Positions 18,099 to 28,058 are shown, counted from the stretch's first letter. The stretch is 55,088 nt of DNA from Chitinophaga pinensis (GCA_943329075.2 CALQCM020000026.1:1-55088), one strand, 5' to 3'. A program made the numbers and translations. The notes: a model not told the origin generated them from the letters alone.

Positions 18099-19055
18099 GT
18101 GAGCCAAACCGCTAATACCATCAACGTCGCGCCGCCTGAGCGGCTGGTCATCGCATCGCGCGAAAGCGCGCTGGCGATGTGGCAGGCGCGCCATGTGCAG
18201 GCGCGGCTGGCGGAATTATACCCGCAATGCTCCGTTACCATCCTCGGCATGACGACGCTGGGCGACCGCATTCTCGACAAGGCGCTCGACAAAATCGGCG
18301 GCAAGGGCCTGTTCGTCAAGGAACTCGAGGAAGCGCTGGCCGAAGGCCGCGCCGACCTCGCCGTGCATTCGATGAAAGATGTGCCGATGGTGCTGCCGGA
18401 CGGGTTTGCGATGGCTGCCATCAGCGAGCGTGAGGATCCGCGCGATGCGCTGGTGTCGAACCAATATGCCGGACTCGACGCACTGCCGGCCGGCAGCGTG
18501 GTTGGCACTTCGAGCCAGCGCCGCGAGAGCCAGTTGCGCGCGCGCTATCCGCATCTCACGGTTGAGCCGCTGCGCGGCAATCTGCAGACGCGGCTGAAAA
18601 AACTCGACGACGGCGGCTACGCCGCGATCATACTGGCCGCGGCAGGCTTGAAGCGCCTCGGCCTCGCCGATCGCATTGCCGCCGTTCTGCCGCCGGAACA
18701 GAGCCTGCCGGCACCGGGGCAGGGGGCACTCGGCATTGAATGCTGCGCCGGGCGCACCGACCTCATCGCATTATTCAGTGTGCTCAACCACGACGACACC
18801 GCCGCCTGCGTGCGCGCCGAGCGCGCGGTGAGCCGGGCCTTGTCGGGCAGCTGCCAGTTGCCGCTCGGCGCCTACGCACAGAACGAAGGCAGTGCCTTGC
18901 GTCTGCGCGCGTTTGTGGCGCGGCGCGACGGCTCGCAGATCGTGCGCGACGAGCTGACCGGCGACGCGCGCGACCCGGAGGCGCTGGGAGACGAAATGGC
19001 GCGCCGCCTGCTGGCGCAGGGCGCCGCGGAGATACTGGCCGCCATTGGTTCATGA
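18099..19055 (+). CDS. hemC: Porphobilinogen deaminase (hydroxymethylbilane synthase)
   Basis: HemC (318 residues) polymerises four porphobilinogens into hydroxymethylbilane. C252 in [11 protein letters not shown] carries the dipyrromethane cofactor; the N-terminal [16 protein letters not shown] and [13 protein letters not shown] are family signatures. The GTG at 18099 gives the usual length, while the open frame upstream runs through the divergent thioredoxin-like gene and is rejected. No strong ribosome site is visible. The stop overlaps hemD (ATGA). Confidence 0.95.
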   Translation: MSQTANTINVAPPERLVIASRESALAMWQARHVQARLAELYPQCSVTILGMTTLGDRILDKALDKIGGKGLFVKELEEALAEGRADLAVHSMKDVPMVLPDGFAMAAISEREDPRDALVSNQYAGLDALPAGSVVGTSSQRRESQLRARYPHLTVEPLRGNLQTRLKKLDDGGYAAIILAAAGLKRLGLADRIAAVLPPEQSLPAPGQGALGIECCAGRTDLIALFSVLNHDDTAACVRAERAVSRALSGSCQLPLGAYAQNEGSALRLRAFVARRDGSQIVRDELTGDARDPEALGDEMARRLLAQGAAEILAAIGS

Positions 19056-19837
19056 TGCCGGCCGCGCGCGGACCGCTCGCGGGCAAAGGCGTTGTGGTGA
19101 CGCGGCCTGCGCATCAATGTGAAGGTTTGACCGCCGCGCTCACCGCCGCCGGCGCGCGCGCGATACTCTTTCCGACCATCGCCATACTGCCGCCGGCCGC
19201 TCCGCAGGCACTCGATGCCCTGATCGACCGCCTTGAAGAGTTCGACATTGCCGTCTTCATCAGCCCGAACGCGGCGCGTGCCGCGATGCAGGCAATCCAG
19301 GCGCGGCGCACCTGGCCCGCCGGCCTTATGGCCGCCACCATCGGGCGCGGTGGCGAGCGCGAACTCGCCAGCCACGGTATTGCCGACATCGTCGCGCCGG
19401 CGCAATTCGACAGCGAGGGCCTGCTCGCCATGCCGCCGCTGCAGGCGGTGGCCGGCAAGCGCGTGGTGATTTTTCGCGGTGACGGCGGCCGTGAACTGCT
19501 CGGCGACACGCTGCGCGCGCGCGGCGCGGCGGTTGAATATGCGGCCTGCTACCGGCGCGCGTTGCCGCAGACCGACGTTGCGCCGCTGCGCGCCGCCTGG
19601 CGCGACGGCCGGATCGATGCTTTGACCGTGACCAGCAGCGAAGGGCTGCACAATCTGTTCGCGCTGCTGGGCACCGCCGGGCGCGACTTGATTGCAGGCA
19701 CGCCGTTGTTTGTGCCGCATCCGCGCATTGAGCGCGCTGCGCGCGATGCGGGTTGCACAAAAGTTTGTCTGACCGCACAGGGCGACGACGGCTTGATGGC
19801 GGGGCTCACTGCGTGGTTCGGCGGGGCGCGCCCATGA
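19052..19837 (+). CDS. hemD: Uroporphyrinogen-III synthase
   Basis: A 261-residue protein that closes and inverts ring D of hydroxymethylbilane to give uroporphyrinogen III. HemD sequences diverge widely; recognisable parts are [16 protein letters not shown] at the N-terminus, FISPNAARA, and the [12 protein letters not shown] segment. The ATG at 19052 overlaps the hemC stop. In many Burkholderiales hemD is fused to hemX, whereas here they are separate with a 52-nt gap. Confidence 0.93.
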   Translation: MMPAARGPLAGKGVVVTRPAHQCEGLTAALTAAGARAILFPTIAILPPAAPQALDALIDRLEEFDIAVFISPNAARAAMQAIQARRTWPAGLMAATIGRGGERELASHGIADIVAPAQFDSEGLLAMPPLQAVAGKRVVIFRGDGGRELLGDTLRARGAAVEYAACYRRALPQTDVAPLRAAWRDGRIDALTVTSSEGLHNLFALLGTAGRDLIAGTPLFVPHPRIERAARDAGCTKVCLTAQGDDGLMAGLTAWFGGARP

Positions 19838-19889
19838 TTGCGCGCGACAACTGTTTACACTGCCGCGGCCACTGTTTAGAGTCCGGGAT

Positions 19890-20900
19890 ATGAACACACC
19901 CGATCCCGTTGCATCGAACACAGCGGCGCCCCGCCGCTGGTATCTGCAGCCGGCCGTCATGATCGCGACGGCGGCGGCATTGCTGCTGGCGCTGCAGTGG
20001 TACGACAACCACCAGCAGGTCAAAACCCTGCAGACCGAACTCGCGCGCCGCCTCGCCGCCGCCGCTGCAGAAAGCCGCAATACCACCGAGCAGGTGCGCG
20101 AAGGGCAGGGCAAGCTCGAACAGCTCGAAGCCAAGCAGCACGCATCGCAGAACCAGCAGGTCGCACTCGAAGCGATGTATCAGGAGCTGGCGCGCAGCCG
20201 CGACGAATCACTGCTCGCCGACATCGAACAGACGCTGCTGGTGGCCAATCAGCAAATCCAGGTCGCCGGCAATGTGCGCTCGGCGCTGATCGCATTGCAG
20301 TCGATCGACGCGCGGCTGGCGCGCCTCGACCGGCCGCAGCTGGCCTCCCTGCGCAAGACGATTGCGCGCGATATCGAGCGTCTGAAGCAGGTGCCGCGGG
20401 TCGATCCGGCGGCCATTGCGGCGCGCCTTGACGAGTTGGCTGCCGGCGTCGATGGCTACGTGTTGTTGATCGAGGCGCGCGCCGCCGACGCGCCGGCCGC
20501 GCGCAAAGCGGCGCCGTCGCCAGAGGCGAATCCGTGGCTGCGGTTTGCGCGCGAATTCTGGGCGGATGTGCGCGATCTCGTGCGCATCGAAAAAATCGAC
20601 AATGCCGATACCGCGCCGCTGAGCGTTCCGCAAACCTATTTCCTGCGCGAGAACCTGCGCCTGCGGCTGCTCGGCGCGCGCCTTGCCCTGCTGGCGCACA
20701 ACGAGAAGAGTTACAAGACCGACCTCAAGGCCGCCGGCGACTGGCTGGCGCGTTATTTCGATGTCCGTCGCGAGACGGTGGCCGGCGCCGTCGCCGCGGT
20801 GCGCCAGCTGCACGACAACGCAGTCAACATCGAATTGCCTGAGGTGACGCCGAGCCTCGACGCCGTGCGCAATTTCCGCGCCGCCAACGAGCGGCGCTGA
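19890..20900 (+). CDS. hemX: HemX-like membrane protein
   Basis: A 336-residue bitopic protein. It has a short cytoplasmic N-terminus, one transmembrane segment (about 22-40), a coiled-coil stretch (about 44-110, rich in Q, E and K) and the HemX domain with SLRKTIARDIERL and PQTYFLRENLRLRLLGARLA motifs. HemX proteins accompany hemD and hemY and are thought to organise tetrapyrrole enzymes, but no catalytic role is proven. The stop is 8 nt before hemY. Confidence 0.9.
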   Translation: MNTPDPVASNTAAPRRWYLQPAVMIATAAALLLALQWYDNHQQVKTLQTELARRLAAAAAESRNTTEQVREGQGKLEQLEAKQHASQNQQVALEAMYQELARSRDESLLADIEQTLLVANQQIQVAGNVRSALIALQSIDARLARLDRPQLASLRKTIARDIERLKQVPRVDPAAIAARLDELAAGVDGYVLLIEARAADAPAARKAAPSPEANPWLRFAREFWADVRDLVRIEKIDNADTAPLSVPQTYFLRENLRLRLLGARLALLAHNEKSYKTDLKAAGDWLARYFDVRRETVAGAVAAVRQLHDNAVNIELPEVTPSLDAVRNFRAANERR

Positions 20901-20908
20901 GTAACGCC

Positions 20909-22117
20909 ATGCGCTGGGTCTTCTGGTTATTGGGGCTGTTTGCGCTGGCGGTGGCGCTGGCGCTGGCGCTGCGCTTCAACACGGGTTATGTGCTGCTGGT
21001 GTCGCCGCCCTACCGCGTCGAACTTTCGCTGAACATGTTTGTGTTCGCCGGCATGGGCGCGATCGCTCTCGGTTACCTGTTATTGCGTTTTGTGCTTGGC
21101 GCCATCGAATTGCCTGCGCGCGTGCGCGAGTATCGCGCGCGCCGCCAGCGCGACAATGTGCGCACCGCGCTGCTCGATGCGCTGCGCGCGTTTTTCGAAG
21201 GCCGTTACGGGCGCGCCGAAAAAGCCGCGGCGGCGGTGATCGAGTCCGGTGAAATGCCGGCGCTGGGGGCGGTGCTGGCGGCGCGTGCCGCGCACGAACT
21301 GCGCCGTTACGATCAGCGTGATGAGTATCTCGCGCGCGCCGGCGAGCGCGCGCCCGAGGATGTCGCCATGCGCGTCATCGCCGAGGCCGAACTGTTGCTC
21401 GAGCAGCGCCATTTTCAGGAGGCCCTGCTGGCGTTGAAGGCGCTGCCGGAAAAACACACGGCCGGTCTGCGACTGGAATTGCGCGCGCAGCAACTGGCGA
21501 AAAACTGGGAGCCGACGCTGCCGCTGATCGACCAGCTGACGCGGCGCGGCGTGTTCGATGCGGCGCAGGCCGCGCAGTTGCGCCGCTACGCGCAGATCGA
21601 AATTCTCAAACGCCGCGCGCTCGACCGTTTTTCGCTGGAAGAATACTGGCAGAAGATCCCGGCGGAACAGAAACGCGATCCGAAGGTGGCGGCCGCCGCC
21701 GCACAATGCTTCACCGCGCTCGGCGGCGGCGAACAGGCCTGCCAGATCATCGAAACGGCGCTCGAACACGAGTGGGATTCCGAACTCGCCGGCTGGTATG
21801 CCGAATGCGGCGGCGCGGCGACGGTGCGACGCATCGAACGCGCCGAGAAATGGCTGAAGGCGAACCCGCGCGACAGCGTGCTGCTGCTCACGCTCGGCCG
21901 GTTGTGCGCGCAGCAGGAATTGTGGGGCAAGGCGCAAAGTTATCTCGACGCCAGTGTCGCGGTCGAGCCGACCTGGTCGGCGCATCTCGCGCTGGCCGAC
22001 TTACACGAAGGTCTCGGCCATGCCGACGCCGCGCGCCGCCATTACCGCGAGAGTCTCGATCTGGCACTGGCGCAGTTGAAGCAACTCACCGGCGGACGGC
22101 GCCGCACACCGGTATAA
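20909..22117 (+). CDS. hemY: HemY, TPR-containing heme biosynthesis-associated protein
   Basis: A 402-residue protein with two N-terminal membrane segments (about 3-20 and 40-58), the HemY_N domain, and a tetratricopeptide-like helical remainder (for example LLLTLGRLCAQQELWGKAQSYL). It is the proteobacterial HemY of the hemCDXY operon, not the protoporphyrinogen oxidase given the same name in Firmicutes. Its specific role is unresolved. It is the last gene of the operon; the next gene is convergent, 15 nt away. Confidence 0.92.
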   Translation: MRWVFWLLGLFALAVALALALRFNTGYVLLVSPPYRVELSLNMFVFAGMGAIALGYLLLRFVLGAIELPARVREYRARRQRDNVRTALLDALRAFFEGRYGRAEKAAAAVIESGEMPALGAVLAARAAHELRRYDQRDEYLARAGERAPEDVAMRVIAEAELLLEQRHFQEALLALKALPEKHTAGLRLELRAQQLAKNWEPTLPLIDQLTRRGVFDAAQAAQLRRYAQIEILKRRALDRFSLEEYWQKIPAEQKRDPKVAAAAAQCFTALGGGEQACQIIETALEHEWDSELAGWYAECGGAATVRRIERAEKWLKANPRDSVLLLTLGRLCAQQELWGKAQSYLDASVAVEPTWSAHLALADLHEGLGHADAARRHYRESLDLALAQLKQLTGGRRRTPV

Positions 22118-22132
22118 CGACCACGGACGCGG

Positions 22133-23152
22133 TCAGGCCGCCGGCGTCGCCGGTGTGAATGCGTCTGAAAAGAACTCGCTTTCCGGCAGGCCGCATTGCG
22201 CGATGAAGTCGCGGCGTGCCGACTCCACCATCACCGGCACGCCGCAGGCATAGACCTCGCAGCCGCTCATGTCGGCCATGTCCTTGATCACCGCCTGGTG
22301 CACGAGTCCGGTGCGGCCGTTCCATTGGTCGGCCGGCAGCGGCGCCGAGAGCACCGGCACATATTTGAAATTGTTGTGCTCGCGTGTCCAGCGTTCGACC
22401 AGGTCGTTCATGTAAAGATCGGCACGCGTGCGCGCCCCCCAGTAGAGCAGCAGCGGGCGCGAACAGTGCGAGTGAAATGCGTGTTCGAGGATGGCCTTGA
22501 CCGGCGCGAAGCCGGTGCCGCTGGCAAGCAGGATCGCCGGCTTCTCGGTATTTTCACGCAGGTAGAACGTGCCCAGCGGACCTTCGAAGCGCAGAATGTC
22601 GCGCGTTTTCATGGCCGAAAAAACATGCGTCGAGAACGGTCCGCCGTAGTTGCGCATGTGCAGTTGCAACACCGCATCGTCGTGCGGCGCGTTCGCCATC
22701 GAAAAACTGCGGCGGCTGCCGTCCTTGAGCAGAATGTCGACGTACTGTCCGGCGAGGAACTGCAGGCGCTCGGAGGCCGGCAGCTTCAGTTCAACCAGCA
22801 TGATGTCGGCGGCGAGCCGTTCCATTTTCTGCACGCGCGCCGGCAGGGTGCGGATCCGGATGTCGCGGGTGGCGCCGACTTCACGACATTCGATGACGAC
22901 GTCGCTGCGCGGCTGCGCCTGGCAAAACAGCGCGAACCCCGCGCGTTTTTCGCTGTCTGACAGGGCGCTGGTCTGGTAGCTGCCGTAATCGACCTCGCCT
23001 GAGAGCACCCGGCCCTTGCAGGTGCCGCAGGCGCCGTTGCGACAGCCGTAGGAAATGACAAAACCTTCGCGCAGCGCGGCGTCGAGTATGCTTTCGCCGG
23101 CGCGGGCGGTGAAGACGTGATCGCTGGGCTTGAGGGTGACTTGATTCGGCAT
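22133..23152 (-). CDS. 2Fe-2S/FAD NAD(P)H reductase (annotated as CDP-6-deoxy-delta-3,4-glucoseen reductase in relatives)
   Basis: A 339-residue electron-transfer protein. The N-terminal plant-type ferredoxin has C37, C42, C45 (CRNGACGTC) and C77. The FAD-binding domain (RRSFSMANAP) and NAD-binding domain (ILLASGTGFAPVKAIL) follow. Relatives carry the glucoseen-reductase name by similarity to AscD/DdhD, but no CDP-deoxysugar genes are nearby. It more likely feeds electrons to an oxygenase or decarboxylase. It diverges from the epimerase gene by 47 nt. Confidence 0.85.
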   Translation of the reverse strand: MPNQVTLKPSDHVFTARAGESILDAALREGFVISYGCRNGACGTCKGRVLSGEVDYGSYQTSALSDSEKRAGFALFCQAQPRSDVVIECREVGATRDIRIRTLPARVQKMERLAADIMLVELKLPASERLQFLAGQYVDILLKDGSRRSFSMANAPHDDAVLQLHMRNYGGPFSTHVFSAMKTRDILRFEGPLGTFYLRENTEKPAILLASGTGFAPVKAILEHAFHSHCSRPLLLYWGARTRADLYMNDLVERWTREHNNFKYVPVLSAPLPADQWNGRTGLVHQAVIKDMADMSGCEVYACGVPVMVESARRDFIAQCGLPESEFFSDAFTPATPAA

Positions 23153-23199
23153 TTGCTTTGACGGCGATCTGCGGTTGGTTTCGGTTACAATTTGCGGCT

Positions 23200-24075
23200 A
23201 TGCGGCGACTACTGATTATCGGTTGCGGTGATGTTGCGCTGCGCGCGGTGCCGCTGCTGCGCCCGCGTTACCGCATCTATGCGCTGACCCGCAGCCCGGC
23301 GCGCGTGGCTTCGTTGCGCGCCCAGGGACTGGTGCCGGTCCTCGGCGATCTTGACGATCCCGCCACGCTGGACGGACTCGCCGGCATTGCACACGATGTT
23401 CTGCACTGCGCGCCGCCGCCGTTGCATGGTTCCCGCGACACGCGCACCGCGCATCTGATTGCAGCGCTGGCCAAGGCGAAAAGTCTACCACAGCACTTCG
23501 TCTACATCAGCACCAGCGGCGTCTACGGCGATTGTCATGGCGCGTGGGTTGACGAAACGCGGCCGTTGCAGCCGGCAACCGCGCGCGCGCAGCGCCGCGT
23601 TGATGCGGAACGGCGTTTGCGCGAATGGGGGCGGCGCAGCGGCGTGCGCATCTGCGTGCTGCGCGCGCCCGGCATTTATTCCGAGGCGCGTCTGCCGTTG
23701 CAACGCCTGCGCGATGGCACGCCCGCCCTGCGCGCCGATGAAGACGCCTATACCAACCATATCCATGCCGACGATCTTGCCCGTATGGCGGTGGCCGCAC
23801 TGTCGTACGGCACGCCGGGCCGGCTCTACAACGCCAGCGACGACAGCGTCCTGAAGATGGGCGATTACTTCGATCTGGTCGCCGACCGTTACGGCCTGCC
23901 GCGGCCGCCGCGCGTCTCACGGGCCGAGGCCGGGCAGCGTATCGCGCCGGCGTTGTTGTCGTTCATGAGCGAATCGCGGCGCCTGTCGAACCACCGCATC
24001 AAGCGCGAACTGCGCCTCACGTTGCGTTATCCGACGGTGCGTGAAGGCATTGCCGCCGCCGGCGTACTGGTATAA
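23200..24075 (+). CDS. NAD(P)-dependent epimerase/dehydratase (SDR, YeeZ-like)
   Basis: A 291-residue extended SDR with the N-terminal dinucleotide motif LLIIGCGDVALRAV and the segment FVYISTSGVYGD, in which Y116 is the likely catalytic tyrosine, although the following YxxxK lysine is not evident. It resembles the YeeZ-type sugar-nucleotide epimerase-like proteins of unknown substrate. The ATG at 23200 is used because the Rossmann motif begins two residues later. A TACAAT at 23186-23191 would be too close to act alone for this start. cutA follows 8 nt later. Confidence 0.82.
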   Translation: MRRLLIIGCGDVALRAVPLLRPRYRIYALTRSPARVASLRAQGLVPVLGDLDDPATLDGLAGIAHDVLHCAPPPLHGSRDTRTAHLIAALAKAKSLPQHFVYISTSGVYGDCHGAWVDETRPLQPATARAQRRVDAERRLREWGRRSGVRICVLRAPGIYSEARLPLQRLRDGTPALRADEDAYTNHIHADDLARMAVAALSYGTPGRLYNASDDSVLKMGDYFDLVADRYGLPRPPRVSRAEAGQRIAPALLSFMSESRRLSNHRIKRELRLTLRYPTVREGIAAAGVLV

Positions 24076-24083
24076 CGCCGCCG

Positions 24084-24413
24084 ATGGCCGCGCTGATCGT
24101 GTTGACCAATGCGCCGGACCGTGCGGTCGCGCGCCGCATCGCCGATGCGCTGATCGAGCGCCGGCTGGCGGCCTGCGTCAACCTGCTGGCGGAGTGCACC
24201 TCGGTTTACCGCTGGAAGGGCGCGGTTGAAACCGCCACCGAGGTGCCGCTGCTGATCAAGACGCGCAGCGAAATGTATGATGATGTCGAGGCCGCCATCC
24301 GCGGCCTGCATCCGTATGAACTGCCCGAAATCATCGCCGTCGCGGTGGAGCGCGGCGCGCCCGGTTTTCTCGACTGGGTGAATACACAAACCGTAACTGA
24401 ACCGGCTGAATAA
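24084..24413 (+). CDS. cutA: Divalent cation tolerance protein CutA
   Basis: A 109-residue trimeric CutA1-type protein with LAACVNLLAECTSVYRWKG and the C-terminal HPYELPEIIAV signature. E. coli cutA is linked to copper tolerance and neighbours dsbD, the same order as here. The precise function remains unsettled. The gap to dsbD is one nucleotide, so they are co-translated. Confidence 0.95.
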   Translation: MAALIVLTNAPDRAVARRIADALIERRLAACVNLLAECTSVYRWKGAVETATEVPLLIKTRSEMYDDVEAAIRGLHPYELPEIIAVAVERGAPGFLDWVNTQTVTEPAE

Positions 24414-24414
24414 C

Positions 24415-26202
24415 ATGTCCATACGCGCCCTCCTCTTTGCCTTGTTGATGTTGCTGGCCTGCGCCGCGCGCGGCCAGGATCCCGATTTACTCGAGCCTGA
24501 AAAAGCCTTCCGCTTTTCCGCGCGTCTGCTCGAGGCGGGCAAGGTCGAGGTGCGTTATGAAATTGCGCGCGGCTATTACATGTACCGCGACAAATTCAAA
24601 TTCAGCGCCGAGCCCGCGTCGATTACCGTCGACGCATCAAAATTGCCGGCGGGACAGATCAAAAAAGACGAATTCTTCGGCAACGTGCAGATCTATCGCG
24701 GCACCATCACCATGGTGCTGCCGGTCAGCGGCGTGGACGCTGCCGCAAACCGTTATGTTCTGAAGGCGGTATCGCAGGGTTGCGCCGATCTCGGTGTGTG
24801 TTATCCGCCGCAGGAGCAGCGCGCGGAAATCAGGCTTGCCGGATTTTCATCGGCAACGACGCCGGGCGTTGCCGAATTCGTGCGCCCTGCACCGGCAGAA
24901 TCGGCGCCGCGTTCGGAAGATGCCCTCATCGCAGATTTGTTCAAAGGCGGTTTCCTCGCGCTGGTGGCGAGCTTTTTCGGTTTCGGCCTGCTGCTGGCGC
25001 TGACGCCCTGCGTGTTTCCGATGATCCCGATCCTGTCGGGTATTCTGGTGCCGCACGGTGAACACCTTACCCATGCGCGCGGCTTCGCGCTGTCGCTGGC
25101 CTATGTGCTCGGCATGGCGATCACCTATGCGCTGGCCGGCGTTGCGGCAGGGCTGCTCGGCACGATGTTGTCGTCTGCGTTGCAGACGCCGTGGGTGCTC
25201 GGCGGCTTTGCCGCCTTGTTTGTCGTGCTCTCGCTGTCGATGTTCGGTTTTTATGAACTGCAATTGCCGAGCGCGTTGCAGAGCAAACTGGCGGTGACCA
25301 GCAACCGCCTGCATGGCGGGCATTTTGTGAGCGTGTTCGGCATGGGCATTCTGTCGGCGCTGATCGTCGGGCCCTGTGTGGCCGCGCCGCTGGCGGGCGC
25401 GCTGCTCTATATCAGCAAATCCGGCGATTACATCCTGGGTGGCGCCGCCCTGTTCGCGCTGGCCCTCGGCATGGGCGTGCCGCTGCTGGTGGTGGGCGCG
25501 TCGGCGGGCACGCTGCTGCCGAAAGCCGGGCCGTGGATGGATACGGTCAAACGTTTCTTCGGCGTGGTGTTGCTGGGCGTCGCGATTTTCCTCATCTCGC
25601 CGCTGTTGCCGCCGATGGCGCATTTCCTGGCCTGGGCCGTGCTGTTGATCATGTTTGCGGTTTACCTCCAGGCGCTCGACCCCTTGCCGCAGGGTGTGCC
25701 GGGCTACCGGCGATTGTTCAAGGGCGTCGGCATCATTGCGCTGGTGACCGGCATTGCGCTGATCATCGGCGCGTTGTCTGGCGCGCGCGATGTGTTGCAG
25801 CCGCTCGGCGGTTTACGCGGCGCGGCGGCACAGCCCGGTCCGGCAGTGCATTTCCAGCGCGTTGGCAGCATCGAAGAACTCGACCGCGCGGTGCGCGCCT
25901 CGGCCGGCAAGCCGGTCATGCTGGATTTTTATGCGGACTGGTGCGTGTCGTGCAAGGAGATGGAGCGCGATACGTTCAGTGCCACCATGGTGCAGACGCG
26001 GCTCGATGAAATGGTCGCACTGCAGGCCGATGTCACCGCCAATCTCGACGCGCACAAGGCCTTGCTCAAACGCTTTGAGCTGTTCGGGCCGCCGGGGATC
26101 GTTTTCTTCGACCGGAGCGGCGGCGAGGTCAAGGGATTGCGCGTGGTCGGCTTCCAGGCCGCCGACCGCTTTGCGGCAACGCTGGATACCGTTCTGCGCT
26201 GA
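24415..26202 (+). CDS. dsbD: Thiol:disulfide interchange protein DsbD
   Basis: DsbD (595 residues) carries electrons from cytoplasmic thioredoxin to periplasmic DsbC, CcmG and others. All three cysteine pairs are visible. The periplasmic alpha domain has C123 and C129. The membrane domain (eight hydrophobic segments) has C199 (TPCVFPM) and C321 (GPCVAAP). The C-terminal thioredoxin domain has C510 and C513 (DWCVSCKEME). A signal peptide ends near residue 19. The TlpA-like gene follows 4 nt later and is a plausible recipient of its electrons. Confidence 0.95.
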   Translation: MSIRALLFALLMLLACAARGQDPDLLEPEKAFRFSARLLEAGKVEVRYEIARGYYMYRDKFKFSAEPASITVDASKLPAGQIKKDEFFGNVQIYRGTITMVLPVSGVDAAANRYVLKAVSQGCADLGVCYPPQEQRAEIRLAGFSSATTPGVAEFVRPAPAESAPRSEDALIADLFKGGFLALVASFFGFGLLLALTPCVFPMIPILSGILVPHGEHLTHARGFALSLAYVLGMAITYALAGVAAGLLGTMLSSALQTPWVLGGFAALFVVLSLSMFGFYELQLPSALQSKLAVTSNRLHGGHFVSVFGMGILSALIVGPCVAAPLAGALLYISKSGDYILGGAALFALALGMGVPLLVVGASAGTLLPKAGPWMDTVKRFFGVVLLGVAIFLISPLLPPMAHFLAWAVLLIMFAVYLQALDPLPQGVPGYRRLFKGVGIIALVTGIALIIGALSGARDVLQPLGGLRGAAAQPGPAVHFQRVGSIEELDRAVRASAGKPVMLDFYADWCVSCKEMERDTFSATMVQTRLDEMVALQADVTANLDAHKALLKRFELFGPPGIVFFDRSGGEVKGLRVVGFQAADRFAATLDTVLR

Positions 26203-26206
26203 TCTG

Positions 26207-26737
26207 ATGCGACAAAAATTGCTGCTGTCGGCCGCTGCGATCGTTTTCGCAGTTGCCGGCATTCTGGTCTATCAATGGCGTGCCGGTGCCTTCAGCGACG
26301 TTCCGGATGCGGTGGCGACCGGCCAGCGCATATTCGCCGCCCGCCTGAATGGGTTGGACGGCAAGCCGCTTTCGCTCGAACAATGGCGCGGCAAAGTGCT
26401 GGTCGTCAATTTTTGGGCGACCTGGTGCGCCCCGTGCCGCGAAGAGATCCCGGGTTTCATCAAGTATCAGGCAGATCATGCAGCGAACGGCGTCCAATTT
26501 GTCGGCATCGCCGTCGATACGGCCGAAAGAGTGGCGATTTACGCCAATGAAATGGGCATGAACTACCCATTGCTGGTTGGCGGGCTTGAAACCATGGAGT
26601 TGGCACGCGTGGCCGGCGATCGTGCCGGCGTGTTGCCGTTCAGTCTGATCATCGATCGTTCCGGGCGCGTCGTTGCCACGGTGGTTGGTATTCTGAGGCC
26701 TGAAAAACTCGAAAAAATGATTTTTCCGCTGCTGTAG
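26207..26737 (+). CDS. TlpA/ResA-family membrane-anchored thioredoxin
   Basis: A 176-residue protein with an uncleaved N-terminal membrane anchor (about 5-23) and a periplasmic thioredoxin-like domain with WCAPC in NFWATWCAPCREEIPG. The later GVLPFSLIIDRSG holds the cis-proline. TlpA/ResA proteins reduce apocytochrome or CuA-site cysteines. It sits in the common betaproteobacterial tlpA-aroQ-accB-accC order. Its ATG at 26207 overlaps nothing and follows dsbD by 4 nt. Confidence 0.92.
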   Translation: MRQKLLLSAAAIVFAVAGILVYQWRAGAFSDVPDAVATGQRIFAARLNGLDGKPLSLEQWRGKVLVVNFWATWCAPCREEIPGFIKYQADHAANGVQFVGIAVDTAERVAIYANEMGMNYPLLVGGLETMELARVAGDRAGVLPFSLIIDRSGRVVATVVGILRPEKLEKMIFPLL

Positions 26738-27101
26738 ACTGGCGGTAAGCTCGGCCTATTGGCCTAAATTTCCCATTAAGTTCTGCGAATATGCCGTCAT
26801 TTTCTGTTAAATGGCGAATTTCTTGATTTGCCTAGCTTGACACTACCGGTATTTGATGGTTTCCTTGCGCCCGTTGTGGTTTTTGGCTGCGGTGGGCGAT
26901 TGTGCCGGCGCGCAGCAAGGAACCGACAGGGGGCTAACCGGCCAAGCGCTCTTTGAGTAATCGGTTTACAACCTTAAAATCCGATAAAATTCGCCGATCT
27001 GCAGTTATCGTGTCGTAAATCAGATGCGTCGGGGTGGGTTTGGCGCGCTTTGCCAGGTTCCGCCAGGTTGCTACTTATAAAAAGACAGCGTTATCGACAT
27101 C
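26738..27101. other. Intergenic region upstream of aroQ-accBC
   Basis: These 364 nt hold no convincing gene. The stretch is more AT-rich than its surroundings and contains several possible promoter boxes, including the one listed at 26953-26980 and a TATAAA at 27076-27081. A perfect TTGACA at 26837 has no good -10 partner. It may include a leader controlling the fatty-acid genes, but no hairpin of note was seen. Confidence 0.5.
26953..26980 (+). promoter_or_regulatory. Candidate sigma-70 promoter for aroQ-accB-accC
   Basis: TTGAGT (26953-26958), a 16-nt spacer and TAAAAT (26975-26980) lie about 120 nt before aroQ. A second TAAAAT starts at 26985. Confidence 0.4.
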
Positions 27102-27554
27102 ATGCCTACGCCCAATAGCATACTCGTCATACACGGCCCCAACCTGAATCTGCTCGGCGCGCGTGAACCCGCGCATTACGGTTCGGCAACGCTGGCGGCC
27201 ATCAATCAGCGGCTCACCGACCGCGCGCACCTGGCGGGAGTTACGCTGGACACCTTCCAAAGCAATATCGAAGGGGAACTGGTTGACCGCATCCAGCAGG
27301 CGCAGCGGGACGCCGTCGAATTCATCATCATCAATCCGGCGGCCTTTACGCATACCAGTATCGCCATGCGCGACGCGCTCGCTGCCGTCGCCATTCCGTT
27401 TATCGAAGTACACCTGTCCAACGTGTTCGCCAGGGAAAAATTCCGCCACCACTCGTATTTCACCGATCTCGCCATCGGCATCGTCAGCGGGCTGGGTGGC
27501 AAGGGTTACGAATTGGCGCTCGACTACGCGTTGCAGCACTCGCCGGGAGCATGA
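27102..27554 (+). CDS. aroQ: 3-dehydroquinate dehydratase, type II
   Basis: A 150-residue dodecameric-type dehydroquinase of the shikimate pathway. The N-terminal signature [17 protein letters not shown] is followed by [10 protein letters not shown] and the [11 protein letters not shown] loop; the catalytic histidine is in [11 protein letters not shown]. Length is typical. Its stop is adjacent to accB, matching the conserved aroQ-accB-accC order of proteobacteria. Confidence 0.97.
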   Translation: MPTPNSILVIHGPNLNLLGAREPAHYGSATLAAINQRLTDRAHLAGVTLDTFQSNIEGELVDRIQQAQRDAVEFIIINPAAFTHTSIAMRDALAAVAIPFIEVHLSNVFAREKFRHHSYFTDLAIGIVSGLGGKGYELALDYALQHSPGA

Positions 27555-27556
27555 CC

Positions 27557-28006
27557 ATGGATTTGCGCAAACTTAAGAAATTGATCGACCTCGTCGAGGA
27601 ATCGGGGATCGCCGAACTCGAAATCACCGAAGGCGAGGAGAAGGTCCGTATCAGCCGCAGCAGCACGCAGGTGCAGGCCGCGCCGGCCATGGTGACGCAA
27701 GCGGTGGCGGCCGCGCCGCTGGCACCCGCTCCGGCGGCAGTGGCCGAGCCCGCCGCGCCGGCCCAGCCTGAAGGTCATCTGCTGAAGTCGCCGATGGTGG
27801 GCACTTTTTACCGTTCGCCCAGCCCCGGCGCGAAGTCCTTTGCCGAAGTCGGCCAAAGCGTGACCGAAGGCGAAACCGTCTGCATCATTGAAGCGATGAA
27901 ACTGCTGAACGAAATCGAAGCTGACCGCACTGGCGTCATCAAGGCCATCCTCGTCGAGAACGGCCAGCCGGTCGAATACGGGCACCCGCTGATGGTGATT
28001 GGTTGA
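27557..28006 (+). CDS. accB: Biotin carboxyl carrier protein of acetyl-CoA carboxylase
   Basis: AccB (149 residues) carries biotin between the AccC carboxylase and the carboxyltransferase. The N-terminus [17 protein letters not shown] is canonical. An Ala/Pro-rich linker (about 45-75) precedes the biotinyl domain with the target lysine in EAMKL. The ATG at 27557 is preferred to the one at 27551 because GGGAG is 7 nt before it but only 1 nt before the other. A heptamer repeat tract separates it from accC. Confidence 0.95.
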   Translation: MDLRKLKKLIDLVEESGIAELEITEGEEKVRISRSSTQVQAAPAMVTQAVAAAPLAPAPAAVAEPAAPAQPEGHLLKSPMVGTFYRSPSPGAKSFAEVGQSVTEGETVCIIEAMKLLNEIEADRTGVIKAILVENGQPVEYGHPLMVIG

Positions 28007-28009
28007 TGG

Positions 28010-28058
28010 GTGAGGCGCGAGGCGTGAGGGGTGAGGCGCGAGGCGTGAGGGGTGAGGC
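28010..28058 (+). repeat. Heptamer tandem repeat between accB and accC
   Basis: Seven head-to-tail copies of GYGAGGS start 3 nt after the accB stop; they also read as a 21-bp unit repeated about 2.3 times. A short second tract of CCTGACG repeats (about 28119-28134) lies before accC. The interval is otherwise non-coding. Confidence 0.85.

Noticed and set aside
23158..23191. Promoter for the epimerase gene using TTGACG and TACAAT
   Set aside because: The spacing is 22 nt, and the -10 would leave almost no leader before the ATG at 23200.
26837..26842. Perfect TTGACA upstream of aroQ as a promoter
   Set aside because: No -10-like hexamer lies 15-19 nt downstream.
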